This document shows, in pieces, positions 1-6,936 of a DNA stretch of 21,407 nucleotides (position 1 is its first letter; each line of letters opens with the position of its first letter). The DNA comes from an uncultured Oscillospiraceae bacterium (GTDB lineage: Bacteria > Bacillota > Clostridia > Oscillospirales > Oscillospiraceae). A program made the position numbers and the translations under genes. The DNA lies in assembly GCA_934572445.1 (NCBI GenBank), contig CAKTLD010000023.1, forward strand, positions 1 through 21,407. Direction: 5' to 3'. The notes beneath the pieces were generated by a model that saw only the letters and a list, made by a program, of their open reading frames with translations, was not told the origin of the DNA and ran no database searches.

Positions 1-606
1 GAGATCATCCGCGAGGGCGATTGGCGCGTGCTCGAGGGCGGCATCCACTCGCTCCACGGCGCGCGCGTCACCTGCCTCGGCACGGGCGACATCGGCACGG
101 AATTTGCCCGCCGCGTGCGCGCGTTCCACCCGAAAAAGCTTCTGGGTCTGAACCGCAGCGGCCGCGCGAATCCCGATTTCGACGAAATGCGCACCGTCGC
201 CGAACTGGACGCGGCCCTGCCCGAGACCGACCTTCTCTTCATGTCGCTTCCCTCCACGCCAGACACGGTGAACATCCTGAATGAAGAGCGCATGGCGCTC
301 CTCCCGAAGGGGGCTTACGTCGTCAACGTCGGCCGCGGCACAGCCATTGACCAGGACGCGCTCATTGCAGCGCTGGATTCCGGGCACCTCGCCGGTGCGG
401 CGCTCGACGTCGTCGTCCCTGAGCCGCTGCCCGCCGACCATCCGCTCAGAAAGGCGAAGAACCTTCTGCTGACGCCGCACGTCGCGGGCAATATGACGCT
501 CGGCTACACCTGCGAGCGCAACATTGCGCTCTTCTGCGAAAATCTGGAAAATTACGCCGCAGGCCGCCCGATGCACCACTTGGTCGACCGCAGGAAGGGC
601 TACTAA
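1..606 (+). CDS. D-isomer-specific 2-hydroxyacid dehydrogenase, C-terminal part (5' end outside window)
   Basis: The reading frame is open from base 1, so this is the last 201 codons of a gene that starts upstream; the GTG at 28 is internal. The fragment holds the NAD(H)-binding Rossmann domain (GTGDIG, the GxGxxG dinucleotide loop, about residues 27-32 of the fragment) and the family's catalytic signature: NVGRG with the substrate-binding Arg, PEPL with the Glu that pairs with the catalytic His, and TPHVAGN with that His. The family reduces 2-keto acids to D-2-hydroxy acids, or the reverse, with NAD(P)H in the cytoplasm. The substrate cannot be read from this part; phosphoglycerate, glyoxylate/hydroxypyruvate or D-lactate-type enzymes are all possible. 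The stop is 15 bases before the DUF368 gene, so the two are probably co-transcribed, though no functional link is evident. Confidence 0.93.
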   Translation, partial: EIIREGDWRVLEGGIHSLHGARVTCLGTGDIGTEFARRVRAFHPKKLLGLNRSGRANPDFDEMRTVAELDAALPETDLLFMSLPSTPDTVNILNEERMALLPKGAYVVNVGRGTAIDQDALIAALDSGHLAGAALDVVVPEPLPADHPLRKAKNLLLTPHVAGNMTLGYTCERNIALFCENLENYAAGRPMHHLVDRRKGY

Positions 607-621
607 AAAGAAAGGCGATCC

Positions 622-1455
622 ATGAAAGCTTCCCACATTAAAACGGCGCTGCTGCGCGTTGTGCAGGGCGTGATCATCGGCGCGGGCGCGATCCTGCCGG
701 GCATCTCCGGCGGCGTGCTCGCGGTGGTGTTCGGCATCTACCGCCCCATGATGGAGGTGCTGACGCATCCGAAAAGCGCGCTTGCGCGCTATCTTTCCAT
801 GCTGCTGCCGGTCGGCCTTGGCTGGCTTGTCGGCTTCCTTGGCGGCGGAGGTGTTATTCTGGCGCTGTTCCACCAGTCGGAAACGGTGGCGACGTGTCTG
901 TTCATCGGCCTCATTCTCGGCACGCTGCCCGACCTCTGGCGTGAGGCGGGCGCGCAGGGACGCGGCAGGGGCTCGTATCTCTCGCTGCTCGTGAGCTTCG
1001 CGCTCCTGTTCGCCGTGCTGCTGGGGGTGCAGCTCGGCTCGTTTTCCGATATGCCCGCGAACTTCGGCGGCTTCCTCTTCTGCGGCGCGCTGTGGGGAAT
1101 GAGCTTCATCATCCCGGGCATGACATCCTCGTCCATCCTGATGGCCGTGGGCCTGCTCACACCGATGGTGGACGGCATCACGCACCTTGATCCCGCGGTG
1201 CTCATTCCCTGGGGGCTGGGAATGGCCGGTGTGGTGGCGCTGTTCGCGCGTATCGTCAGCCGGCTGTTTGACCGGCACTATTCCCTCGCCTATCACGCGG
1301 TGCTCGGCATCGTGCTCGCCTCCACGCTTATCATCGTCCCGCTGCATTACGCCTCGGGCGCGGAGCTTGCGTGGAGCATCGGCTGCGCCGTGCTTGGCGC
1401 GGCGCTGGCCTACCTCGGCGGACGGATCCAGCCGAAGGAGGAGGCGGAGCGGTAA
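622..1455 (+). CDS. DUF368 family membrane protein (PopT-like undecaprenyl-phosphate translocase candidate)
   Basis: A 277-residue, very hydrophobic protein with roughly eight membrane segments. It carries the two internally repeated Pro-Gly motifs expected of DUF368: GAILPGISGG at residues 22-31 and FIIPGMTSSS at 162-171, consistent with an inverted-repeat transporter fold. Members of DUF368 (PopT) were recently linked to flipping undecaprenyl phosphate back across the membrane for cell-wall recycling; assigning that role here rests on family membership only. The start is supported by AAAGG at 611-615, six bases before the ATG. It follows the hydroxyacid dehydrogenase by 15 bases and ends at a strong bidirectional terminator. 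The last dozen residues (PKEEAER) are charged and probably cytoplasmic. Confidence 0.9.
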   Translation: MKASHIKTALLRVVQGVIIGAGAILPGISGGVLAVVFGIYRPMMEVLTHPKSALARYLSMLLPVGLGWLVGFLGGGGVILALFHQSETVATCLFIGLILGTLPDLWREAGAQGRGRGSYLSLLVSFALLFAVLLGVQLGSFSDMPANFGGFLFCGALWGMSFIIPGMTSSSILMAVGLLTPMVDGITHLDPAVLIPWGLGMAGVVALFARIVSRLFDRHYSLAYHAVLGIVLASTLIIVPLHYASGAELAWSIGCAVLGAALAYLGGRIQPKEEAER

Positions 1456-1468
1456 AGTCTGCGCAAAA

Positions 1469-1510
1469 AAAGCGGCGGTCTCCATTGGAGACCGCCGCTT
1501 TCGGCGTTTT
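1469..1510. terminator. Bidirectional rho-independent terminator between DUF368 gene and ftsH
   Basis: A perfect 15-bp inverted repeat (AAAGCGGCGGTCTCC, 1469-1483, with 1487-1501) and a 3-base ATT centre. A run of A lies on the left (1465-1471) and T-rich sequence on the right (TTTCGGCGTTTT), so the hairpin has a U tract when read from either side. It sits between the convergent DUF368 gene and ftsH and can serve both. Confidence 0.9.
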
Positions 1511-1516
1511 ATTGAG

Positions 1517-3670
1517 TTACTGCGCGGTGCTGCCGCCGTCCGTTTTGTTCGCATCGCCGTCCGGCTCCTGTGCTGCCTCCGGCGTTTCCTCCGCCGCGGG
1601 CGCGTCATCCTCCGGCTTCGGCTGCTCGATCTTCTCGCTCGTCATGGAAATGTGCCTGGCGGGCGCTTCGATCACGCTCGGCTGCGAGGGACGGAAGCCA
1701 TCCTGCTGTGTCGTGCCCTGCGGATGCGTCGAGGCGTAGGCTTCCTCGACCGTCGCGGGATCGCGGCCCTCAAGAATGGCGACCATTTCGCCGCCGGTGA
1801 TGGTCTCCTTCTCGAGAAGGTAGGCCACGACCTTGTCCATATCCTCGCGGTTGTTGCGGATGACCTGCACAGCGTCCTGATAGCACTCGTCAAGGATGCG
1901 CTTGACCTCGCGGTCCATGATGGCGGCGGTATCCTGCGCGCAGTCGAGTCCGTAACCGCCGTCAAGGTACTGGTTGCGCACAGACCCGAGCGCGACCATG
2001 CCGATCTCATCGCTCATGCCGTACATCGCGACCATGCTGCGCGCAATGCCCGTGGCCTCCTGAATATCCTGTGAGGCGCCGTTGGTCATCGTGTTCATCA
2101 CGACCTCCTCGGCGGCACGGCCGCCCATGGAGACGGCAATTTTCGCCATCAGCTCGTCGCGCGTGCGCAGGTTCGTCTTATCCTCCTCGGGCATGAGGAG
2201 CGTGTAGCCAAGGCTTCCCTCGGTGTGCGGGACGATCGTGATCTTCTGCACGGGCTCGGCGTTTTTCTGCTTGTAGGCGACCATCGCGTGGCCGACCTCG
2301 TGATAGGCGACAAGTTTCTTTTCAAACTCGGTGAGGACGCTGTTCTTCTTCTCGCTGCCCGCGATGACGAACTCGAACGCCGCGAGCATGTCCTCCTGCG
2401 TGACGAGCTTGCGTCCCTTGCGCACGGCGCGCAGCGCCGCCTCGTTGGCAAGGTTGGCAAGGTCCGCGCCCACGCAGCCCGCGGTCGCGAGCGCGACCTT
2501 CTTGAGGTCAACATCCTCGGCGAGCTTGATGCCGCGCGTGTGGACCTGGAGCGTTGCCAGACGTCCGGCGAGGTTCGGGCGGTCAACGGTGATGCGGCGG
2601 TCGAAGCGGCCGGGGCGCAGCAGCGCCTTGTCGAGCACCTCCGGGCGGTTCGTCGCGGCCAGGACGATCACGCCCTTGCTGGGGTCAAAGCCGTCCATCT
2701 CGGCGAGCAGCTGGTTGAGCGTCTGCTCGCGCTCGTCGTTGCCGCCGTAGCGTCCGCCGTCGCGGGATTTGCCGATGGTGTCGATCTCGTCGATGAAGAT
2801 GATGCAGGGGGCGACCTTTGCGGCCTCGGCGAAGAGGTCGCGCACGCGGCTCGCGCCGACGCCGACGAACATCTCGACAAAGTCGGAGCCGGAGATCGAG
2901 AAGAACGGCACGTTCGCCTCGCCTGCCACAGCCTTGGCCAGCAGCGTCTTACCCGTACCGGGAGAACCGACGAGCAGCGCGCCCTTGGGGATCTTCGCGC
3001 CGATGGCGGTGTATTTTTCGGGGTTATGCAAAAAGTCGATGATCTCGACGAGCGATTCCTTCGCCTCGTCCTGACCGGCCACGTCGCGGAACGTCACGCC
3101 TGTGGATTTTTCCATGTAGACCTTGGCGTTCGCCTTGCCGACCGAACCGATACCGCCGATACCGCCCATTCCGCCCGCTTTTTTGGACAGCACGTTCATC
3201 AGCAGCACCAGCGCGCCGACCATGATGACCGTGGGCAGAATGTAGCTGACCATGAAGGCCAGCACCGGCGAGATGGGCGCCTGATAGGGCTTGGTGTAGT
3301 CCACGCCCTTTTCATCGCAGAGCGTCAGCAGGCTTTCCGACATCGCGGGAATGATGGTGGTGAAGAGTGTGTAGTCCGCGTTGTAGCTCTTGCCGTCCGC
3401 GTCGGTGTAGATGAAGCCGTCCACCGGCGTGATGGTGTAAACATCGTCGCCGATCTCGATGGACTTGATCTTGCCTTCGTCCACCAGTGTGACGAGCTCG
3501 CTGTGGGCGATCTCACACGATGTTTCCGCCGTGCGCGCCTGTTCGAGCATCACCGAGATATAATTCACGCCGATCGTCAGCAGCAGCGCCCACAGGACGA
3601 TCGACCACATGCCGCGCCCGCCGCGGTTCTTGCCGCCGCGGTTACGGTCGTTTCGGTTGTTTTGATCCAT
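1517..3670 (-). CDS. ftsH: ATP-dependent zinc metalloprotease FtsH
   Basis: 717 residues when started at the ATG at 3670, which has AGGAGG with 6-base spacing; an in-frame start at 3724 lies upstream of this site and is not needed. Order: short basic N-terminus, TM1 (about 21-41), extracytoplasmic domain (about 42-133), TM2 (about 136-161), Gly/Met-rich linker, AAA+ module with Walker A GSPGTGKT (235-242), Walker B IIFIDE (290-295) and the second region of homology ending RPGRFDRR (352-359), then the zinc protease with HEVGH (457-461) and the likely third ligand Asp535 in GASQDI. The C-terminal ~70 residues are acidic, Pro/Ala-rich and probably disordered. It degrades membrane and regulatory proteins as a membrane hexamer. 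Small deviations: GSPGTGKT for the usual GPPGTGKT, HEVGH for the usual HEAGH; the zinc-binding HExxH is intact. Single gene, divergent from rlmB. Confidence 0.97.
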   Translation of the reverse strand: MDQNNRNDRNRGGKNRGGRGMWSIVLWALLLTIGVNYISVMLEQARTAETSCEIAHSELVTLVDEGKIKSIEIGDDVYTITPVDGFIYTDADGKSYNADYTLFTTIIPAMSESLLTLCDEKGVDYTKPYQAPISPVLAFMVSYILPTVIMVGALVLLMNVLSKKAGGMGGIGGIGSVGKANAKVYMEKSTGVTFRDVAGQDEAKESLVEIIDFLHNPEKYTAIGAKIPKGALLVGSPGTGKTLLAKAVAGEANVPFFSISGSDFVEMFVGVGASRVRDLFAEAAKVAPCIIFIDEIDTIGKSRDGGRYGGNDEREQTLNQLLAEMDGFDPSKGVIVLAATNRPEVLDKALLRPGRFDRRITVDRPNLAGRLATLQVHTRGIKLAEDVDLKKVALATAGCVGADLANLANEAALRAVRKGRKLVTQEDMLAAFEFVIAGSEKKNSVLTEFEKKLVAYHEVGHAMVAYKQKNAEPVQKITIVPHTEGSLGYTLLMPEEDKTNLRTRDELMAKIAVSMGGRAAEEVVMNTMTNGASQDIQEATGIARSMVAMYGMSDEIGMVALGSVRNQYLDGGYGLDCAQDTAAIMDREVKRILDECYQDAVQVIRNNREDMDKVVAYLLEKETITGGEMVAILEGRDPATVEEAYASTHPQGTTQQDGFRPSQPSVIEAPARHISMTSEKIEQPKPEDDAPAAEETPEAAQEPDGDANKTDGGSTAQ

Positions 3671-3732
3671 AGTGTTCCTCCTGTATCGGAGCAGTAAAGT
3701 GCAGGGACGCCCCTGCTTTTTCATTGTGCCCT

Positions 3733-3761
3733 ACTATATCATATAAAAAAAGTCAGCACAA
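3733..3761 (-). promoter_or_regulatory. Candidate sigma-A promoter of ftsH
   Basis: On the minus strand TTGTGC (3761-3756), 17 bases, TATAGT (3738-3733). Transcription would start near 3726. The leader then carries a 6-bp hairpin (GCAGGG/CCCTGC, 3701-3716) close to its 5' end, ahead of the AGGAGG site. The -10 is good (5/6); the -35 is weak (3/6). Confidence 0.45.
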
Positions 3762-3812
3762 GTTAAGAGCGGTGAATTTTCAATGAATTTTTGCATCCAT
3801 TCCCTCTTTATC

Positions 3813-3841
3813 TTGCCCCCGCTTTGTGCTATAGTTGTAAT
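3813..3841 (+). promoter_or_regulatory. Candidate sigma-A promoter of the rlmB operon
   Basis: TTGCCC (3813-3818), 17 bases, TGTAAT (3836-3841), giving a start near 3848 and a leader of about 37 bases. It lies back to back with the ftsH promoter. It also argues against translation from the in-frame ATG at 3783, which would lie upstream of the transcript. Confidence 0.45.
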
Positions 3842-3884
3842 GGAGTATTTTATCGAAATTTGTCGTAAGGAGCGAAGAGAGCGG

Positions 3885-4667
3885 ATGGATCAGGAATACA
3901 GAAAAAGGGAAGTGCGCGCGCAGGACGCGGAGGCGGACGGCATCATCGAAGGCCGCAACGCCGTGATCGAGGCGCTGCGCGCCGGCACGGGCATCGACAA
4001 AATTTTTATTCAGAAGGGCGAGACGGACAAGACCCTCGGCCATATCGCCTCCACGGCCCGCGCCGCGGGCGTGGTCGTTGTGGACGCGGACAAGCGCAAG
4101 CTCGACTTCATGTCCCGCACGCACGCCCATCAGGGTGTCATCGCGCTGACGAGCGTGCGCGAATATGTCAGCGTTGAGGATATTCTGAGCATCGCGCGCG
4201 AAAAGGGCGAAGCACCGCTTCTCGTCGTGTGCGACGAGATCTCCGACCCGCATAACCTCGGCGCGATCATCCGTACCGCCGAGTGCGCGGGCGCGCACGG
4301 CGTCATCATTCCCAAGCGCCGCAGTGCGGGGCTTACCAGCATCGTCGCCAAGACGAGCGCGGGCGCGGTGAGCTATATGCCCGTGGCGCGCGTGCCGAAC
4401 ATCCCCGCGCTGCTGGAGCAGCTGCAGAAAGAAGGCGTCTGGGTCTTCGGCACGGCGGCCGAGGGCACGAGCGAGCTCTATTCTGCCGACCTGAAGGGCC
4501 CCGCAGCCATCGTCATCGGCAGCGAGGGCGACGGCATGACGCGCCTGGTGCGCGAAAAGTGCGATTTTCTCGTCAGTATCCCGATGAAGGGCAGGATCTC
4601 GTCGCTCAACGCCAGTGCCGCGGCGGCCATCCTGCTCTACGAGGCCGTGCGCCAGCGCCGGCAGTGA
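3885..4667 (+). CDS. rlmB: TrmH/SpoU-family RNA 2'-O-methyltransferase, RlmB-type
   Basis: 260 residues from the ATG at 3885 (AAGGAG at 3867-3872; spacing of 12 is rather long). The N-terminal substrate-binding domain opens with IEGRNAVIEAL (21-31), typical of RlmB. The SPOUT catalytic domain shows all three motifs: DPHNLGAIIRTAE (121-133, with the conserved Asn and Arg), IGSEGDGM (211-218) and SLNASAAAAILLYE (240-253), which form the knotted SAM site. RlmB methylates the ribose of G2251 (E. coli numbering) in the 23S rRNA peptidyl-transferase loop. Other TrmH-family targets (tRNA G18, other 23S sites) cannot be excluded from sequence alone. The next gene starts 16 bases after the stop, so it is probably transcribed together with a large membrane protein of unknown role. 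Confidence 0.9.
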   Translation: MDQEYRKREVRAQDAEADGIIEGRNAVIEALRAGTGIDKIFIQKGETDKTLGHIASTARAAGVVVVDADKRKLDFMSRTHAHQGVIALTSVREYVSVEDILSIAREKGEAPLLVVCDEISDPHNLGAIIRTAECAGAHGVIIPKRRSAGLTSIVAKTSAGAVSYMPVARVPNIPALLEQLQKEGVWVFGTAAEGTSELYSADLKGPAAIVIGSEGDGMTRLVREKCDFLVSIPMKGRISSLNASAAAAILLYEAVRQRRQ

Positions 4668-4683
4668 ACAAAGAAGGAACAGC

Positions 4684-6807
4684 ATGGACCGGAAAGACCT
4701 TGATTTTGAACAAACCCTCGCTGACTCTGAGGCGCTGCTGAAAAATACCGCCCGCAGCATGGACGACGACGCGGAATTCTCGCTCGAGAGCATCCTTGCC
4801 GAATACGGCGGGGAAAAGCCCCCGCAGGAGGAAGCTCCGCCGCCCGCAGCCGCGGAGCCGCCGCGCGGGAGAAGGGCGGCGGTCATCCCCTTCCCCGCCG
4901 CAAAGACGGCGGAGGCTGCCGCGCCGGATGCGGAACTGCCGCAGGAGAGCGTGCAGGAGCCGCCGCCCGCGGATGACACGCCGCAGGCGATGAGCCTTGA
5001 GGATGTGCTGCGCAGGACGGTGGAGAGCGCGCTCGACGAGCGCGAGGACGTGATCCTTGAGGAGGAACCGCCGCGCCGGGGCCTGTTTTCCCGCCGCCGT
5101 GCGCGCGATACCGAGCAGCTGTACGACAGCGGGGATGCGCCCGATGACGGGGAGGATGAGGAGGACGAGCCCGGGGAGGATATTTTTGACGGCCCCGAGC
5201 CGCCCATCGGGGAAACGCTGGGCGACTGCCGCGAACAGCTCGCGGCGGCGGTCAGGTCGCGCCGCGCCGCGGGCGTCCTGACGCTTGTGATGTGGGCGGC
5301 GCTGCTGCTGGATCATTTTGCACTGCTGCCGGCGGTCTACGCGACGGATCCGCTGCTCAACACCCTGCCATATCTTGTGCTGGAGCTGATCGTGTGCGCG
5401 GTGTCGTGGCGCGTGTTTGCCGCTGCGTGGAAAAAGCTTCGTGCGGGCCGGACGGGACCGGAGCTGCTGACGGCGCTGCTGTGTCTTGCCACGCTCGGCG
5501 ACACGGCGATGTGCTTTTTCCTGCCCGAGCGTGCGGCGCTGGCCGCGCCGCTGCCCGCTGTGGCCGCGCTCGCGCTCTACTGTGCGCTGCTGGGCGAAAC
5601 GCTGCGCCTGCGCGGGCAATATGATACCTTCCGCATCGCTGCCATCGGCGACCCCGCCTATATCGTTACCGTGACGGCGGGCGGCGCCGCCAAGCGCCGC
5701 GGCCTGGCCGCGGGCTTTTCCAACTGCGCGCGTGCGCGCGATCCCTATTCCCGCTGGCAGAGCCTGCTGCTGCCGGTGATCCTGGCGGCGAGCCTCGCCT
5801 TTGCCGTGCTCTCCACACTGGAAACGAAAGCGCCGCTGCTGGCGCTGTGGAACGTCTCGGTGCTGCTGGCCAGCGCGGATCTTCTGGCCTTTCCGCTGGT
5901 CTGCGCGCTGCCCTACCGCCGCATCGCCGCACGGCTGGCGCGCAGCGGCAGCGCCGTGGCGGGCTTTCTGGGGGCAGACGCCATCCGCCGCAGCAACTGC
6001 GTCATTCTGACCGACGGGGACATTTTCCCGCCCGGCACCGTGACGCTCGGCGGGCTGAAGGTCTTTGGTGAGGAGAGCGGCAAGGTCATCTCCTACGCCG
6101 CTACGATGGCCCACGCCTCGGAGAGCGGGCTGAGCAAGCTCTTCGACAACCTGCTGGCGAGCGACGGAGGCTTCCGCGAGAGCGTGGAGGATGTGGACTT
6201 TTACGAAGAGGGCGGCGTCAGCGGCCGCATCCACGGCGAGACCGTGCTCTTCGGCACGGCGGGCTTCATGCGCAAAAACAGCGTGGACCTGCCGCGCAAT
6301 CTCACGCTCAAAACGGGCGTCTTTCTCTCGGTGGACGGGACGCTTATCGCGGTGTTCGCCGTGAAGTATCTGCCGGCGGAAAATGTGGACTGGGCGCTGC
6401 ACGCCCTGCATCACAGCCGCATCACCCCCGTGCTCGCCGTGCGCGACGGCAACATCACCCCTGCGCTCCTGAAGCGTAAATTCGGCACCGACGCGCGTGC
6501 GGTCTACCCCAAGCTCTCCACGCGCCTCGCGCTCTCCGAGCGCGGCGGCGGCCGCCCCTATGCCCTGCTGATGCGCGAGGGCCTTATGCCCTATGCCGAG
6601 GTGGTGCTGGGCAGCAAGCGCCTGTGCCGGTCGGCCCGCCGCGGGACGATCCTCTCGTTCTTCGCCTCCGTCGCGGCTACGCTGCTGGCGTTTTATCTCA
6701 CATTCGTCGGCGCCTACAGCGTGCTCACGCCCTGCTCGGTGCTGCTGTATACGCTGCTCTGGTCGCTCAGCGTGCTGTGCGACGCCCTGTTTGCCGACCG
6801 CTATTGA
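4684..6807 (+). CDS. Membrane protein resembling a catalytically degenerate P-type ATPase
   Basis: 707 residues from the ATG at 4684 (AAGGA, 5-base spacing). Residues 1-190 are acidic and Pro/Ala/Glu-rich, with no fold evident. Paired membrane segments follow at about 198-245 and 260-305, and another pair at about 360-415. After the last pair (LLAFPLVCALPYRR) comes a soluble part in P-type ATPase order: VILT-DGDIFPPGTV where DKTGT is expected (440-453), an ASESGLSKL helix like the SEHPLA region, GVSGRIHGETVLFGTAGFM like the nucleotide-binding GVSG...vG segment, and ITPVLAVRDGNIT where a TGDN motif would be. Two or three membrane segments close the protein. The KTGT, TGES, CPC/CPx, TGD and GDGxND motifs are all missing, so transport-coupled ATP hydrolysis is unlikely. 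The homology is judged by eye. Function unknown; possibly a regulatory or scaffold pseudoenzyme. Second gene after rlmB. Confidence 0.72.
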   Translation: MDRKDLDFEQTLADSEALLKNTARSMDDDAEFSLESILAEYGGEKPPQEEAPPPAAAEPPRGRRAAVIPFPAAKTAEAAAPDAELPQESVQEPPPADDTPQAMSLEDVLRRTVESALDEREDVILEEEPPRRGLFSRRRARDTEQLYDSGDAPDDGEDEEDEPGEDIFDGPEPPIGETLGDCREQLAAAVRSRRAAGVLTLVMWAALLLDHFALLPAVYATDPLLNTLPYLVLELIVCAVSWRVFAAAWKKLRAGRTGPELLTALLCLATLGDTAMCFFLPERAALAAPLPAVAALALYCALLGETLRLRGQYDTFRIAAIGDPAYIVTVTAGGAAKRRGLAAGFSNCARARDPYSRWQSLLLPVILAASLAFAVLSTLETKAPLLALWNVSVLLASADLLAFPLVCALPYRRIAARLARSGSAVAGFLGADAIRRSNCVILTDGDIFPPGTVTLGGLKVFGEESGKVISYAATMAHASESGLSKLFDNLLASDGGFRESVEDVDFYEEGGVSGRIHGETVLFGTAGFMRKNSVDLPRNLTLKTGVFLSVDGTLIAVFAVKYLPAENVDWALHALHHSRITPVLAVRDGNITPALLKRKFGTDARAVYPKLSTRLALSERGGGRPYALLMREGLMPYAEVVLGSKRLCRSARRGTILSFFASVAATLLAFYLTFVGAYSVLTPCSVLLYTLLWSLSVLCDALFADRY

Positions 6808-6849
6808 GCATTTCCCACGAAGAAATCGCGGATTTGCGTAAAATTGTGG

Positions 6850-6878
6850 TTGTATTAGAGAAAAATTCATGGTATGAT
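6850..6878 (+). promoter_or_regulatory. Promoter of the EF-G paralogue, extended -10 type
   Basis: TTGTAT (6850-6855), 17 bases, TATGAT (6873-6878), with TGG directly before the -10 (extended -10). The start would be near 6885. The leader carries a 5-bp hairpin ATCCC-GCTT-GGGAT (6895-6908) before the GGAAGGAG ribosome site at 6918-6925. Confidence 0.6.
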
Positions 6879-6936
6879 TCCACTGTTGAGTATCATCCCG
6901 CTTGGGATTTACATTTCGGAAGGAGACTGACCCCCT

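Noticed and set aside
2225..3697. A 490-codon + strand frame opposite ftsH
   Set aside because: Mirror frame of ftsH, with His/Asp/Val-rich composition and no recognisable domain.
3671..3724. Upstream in-frame start for ftsH (18 extra residues)
   Set aside because: The AGGAGG site at the 3670 ATG decides the start, and the extension overlaps the leader hairpin.
3783..3884. Upstream in-frame ATG for rlmB (34 extra residues)
   Set aside because: It lies upstream of the predicted promoter and has no ribosome site; the extra residues do not resemble the RlmB N-terminus.
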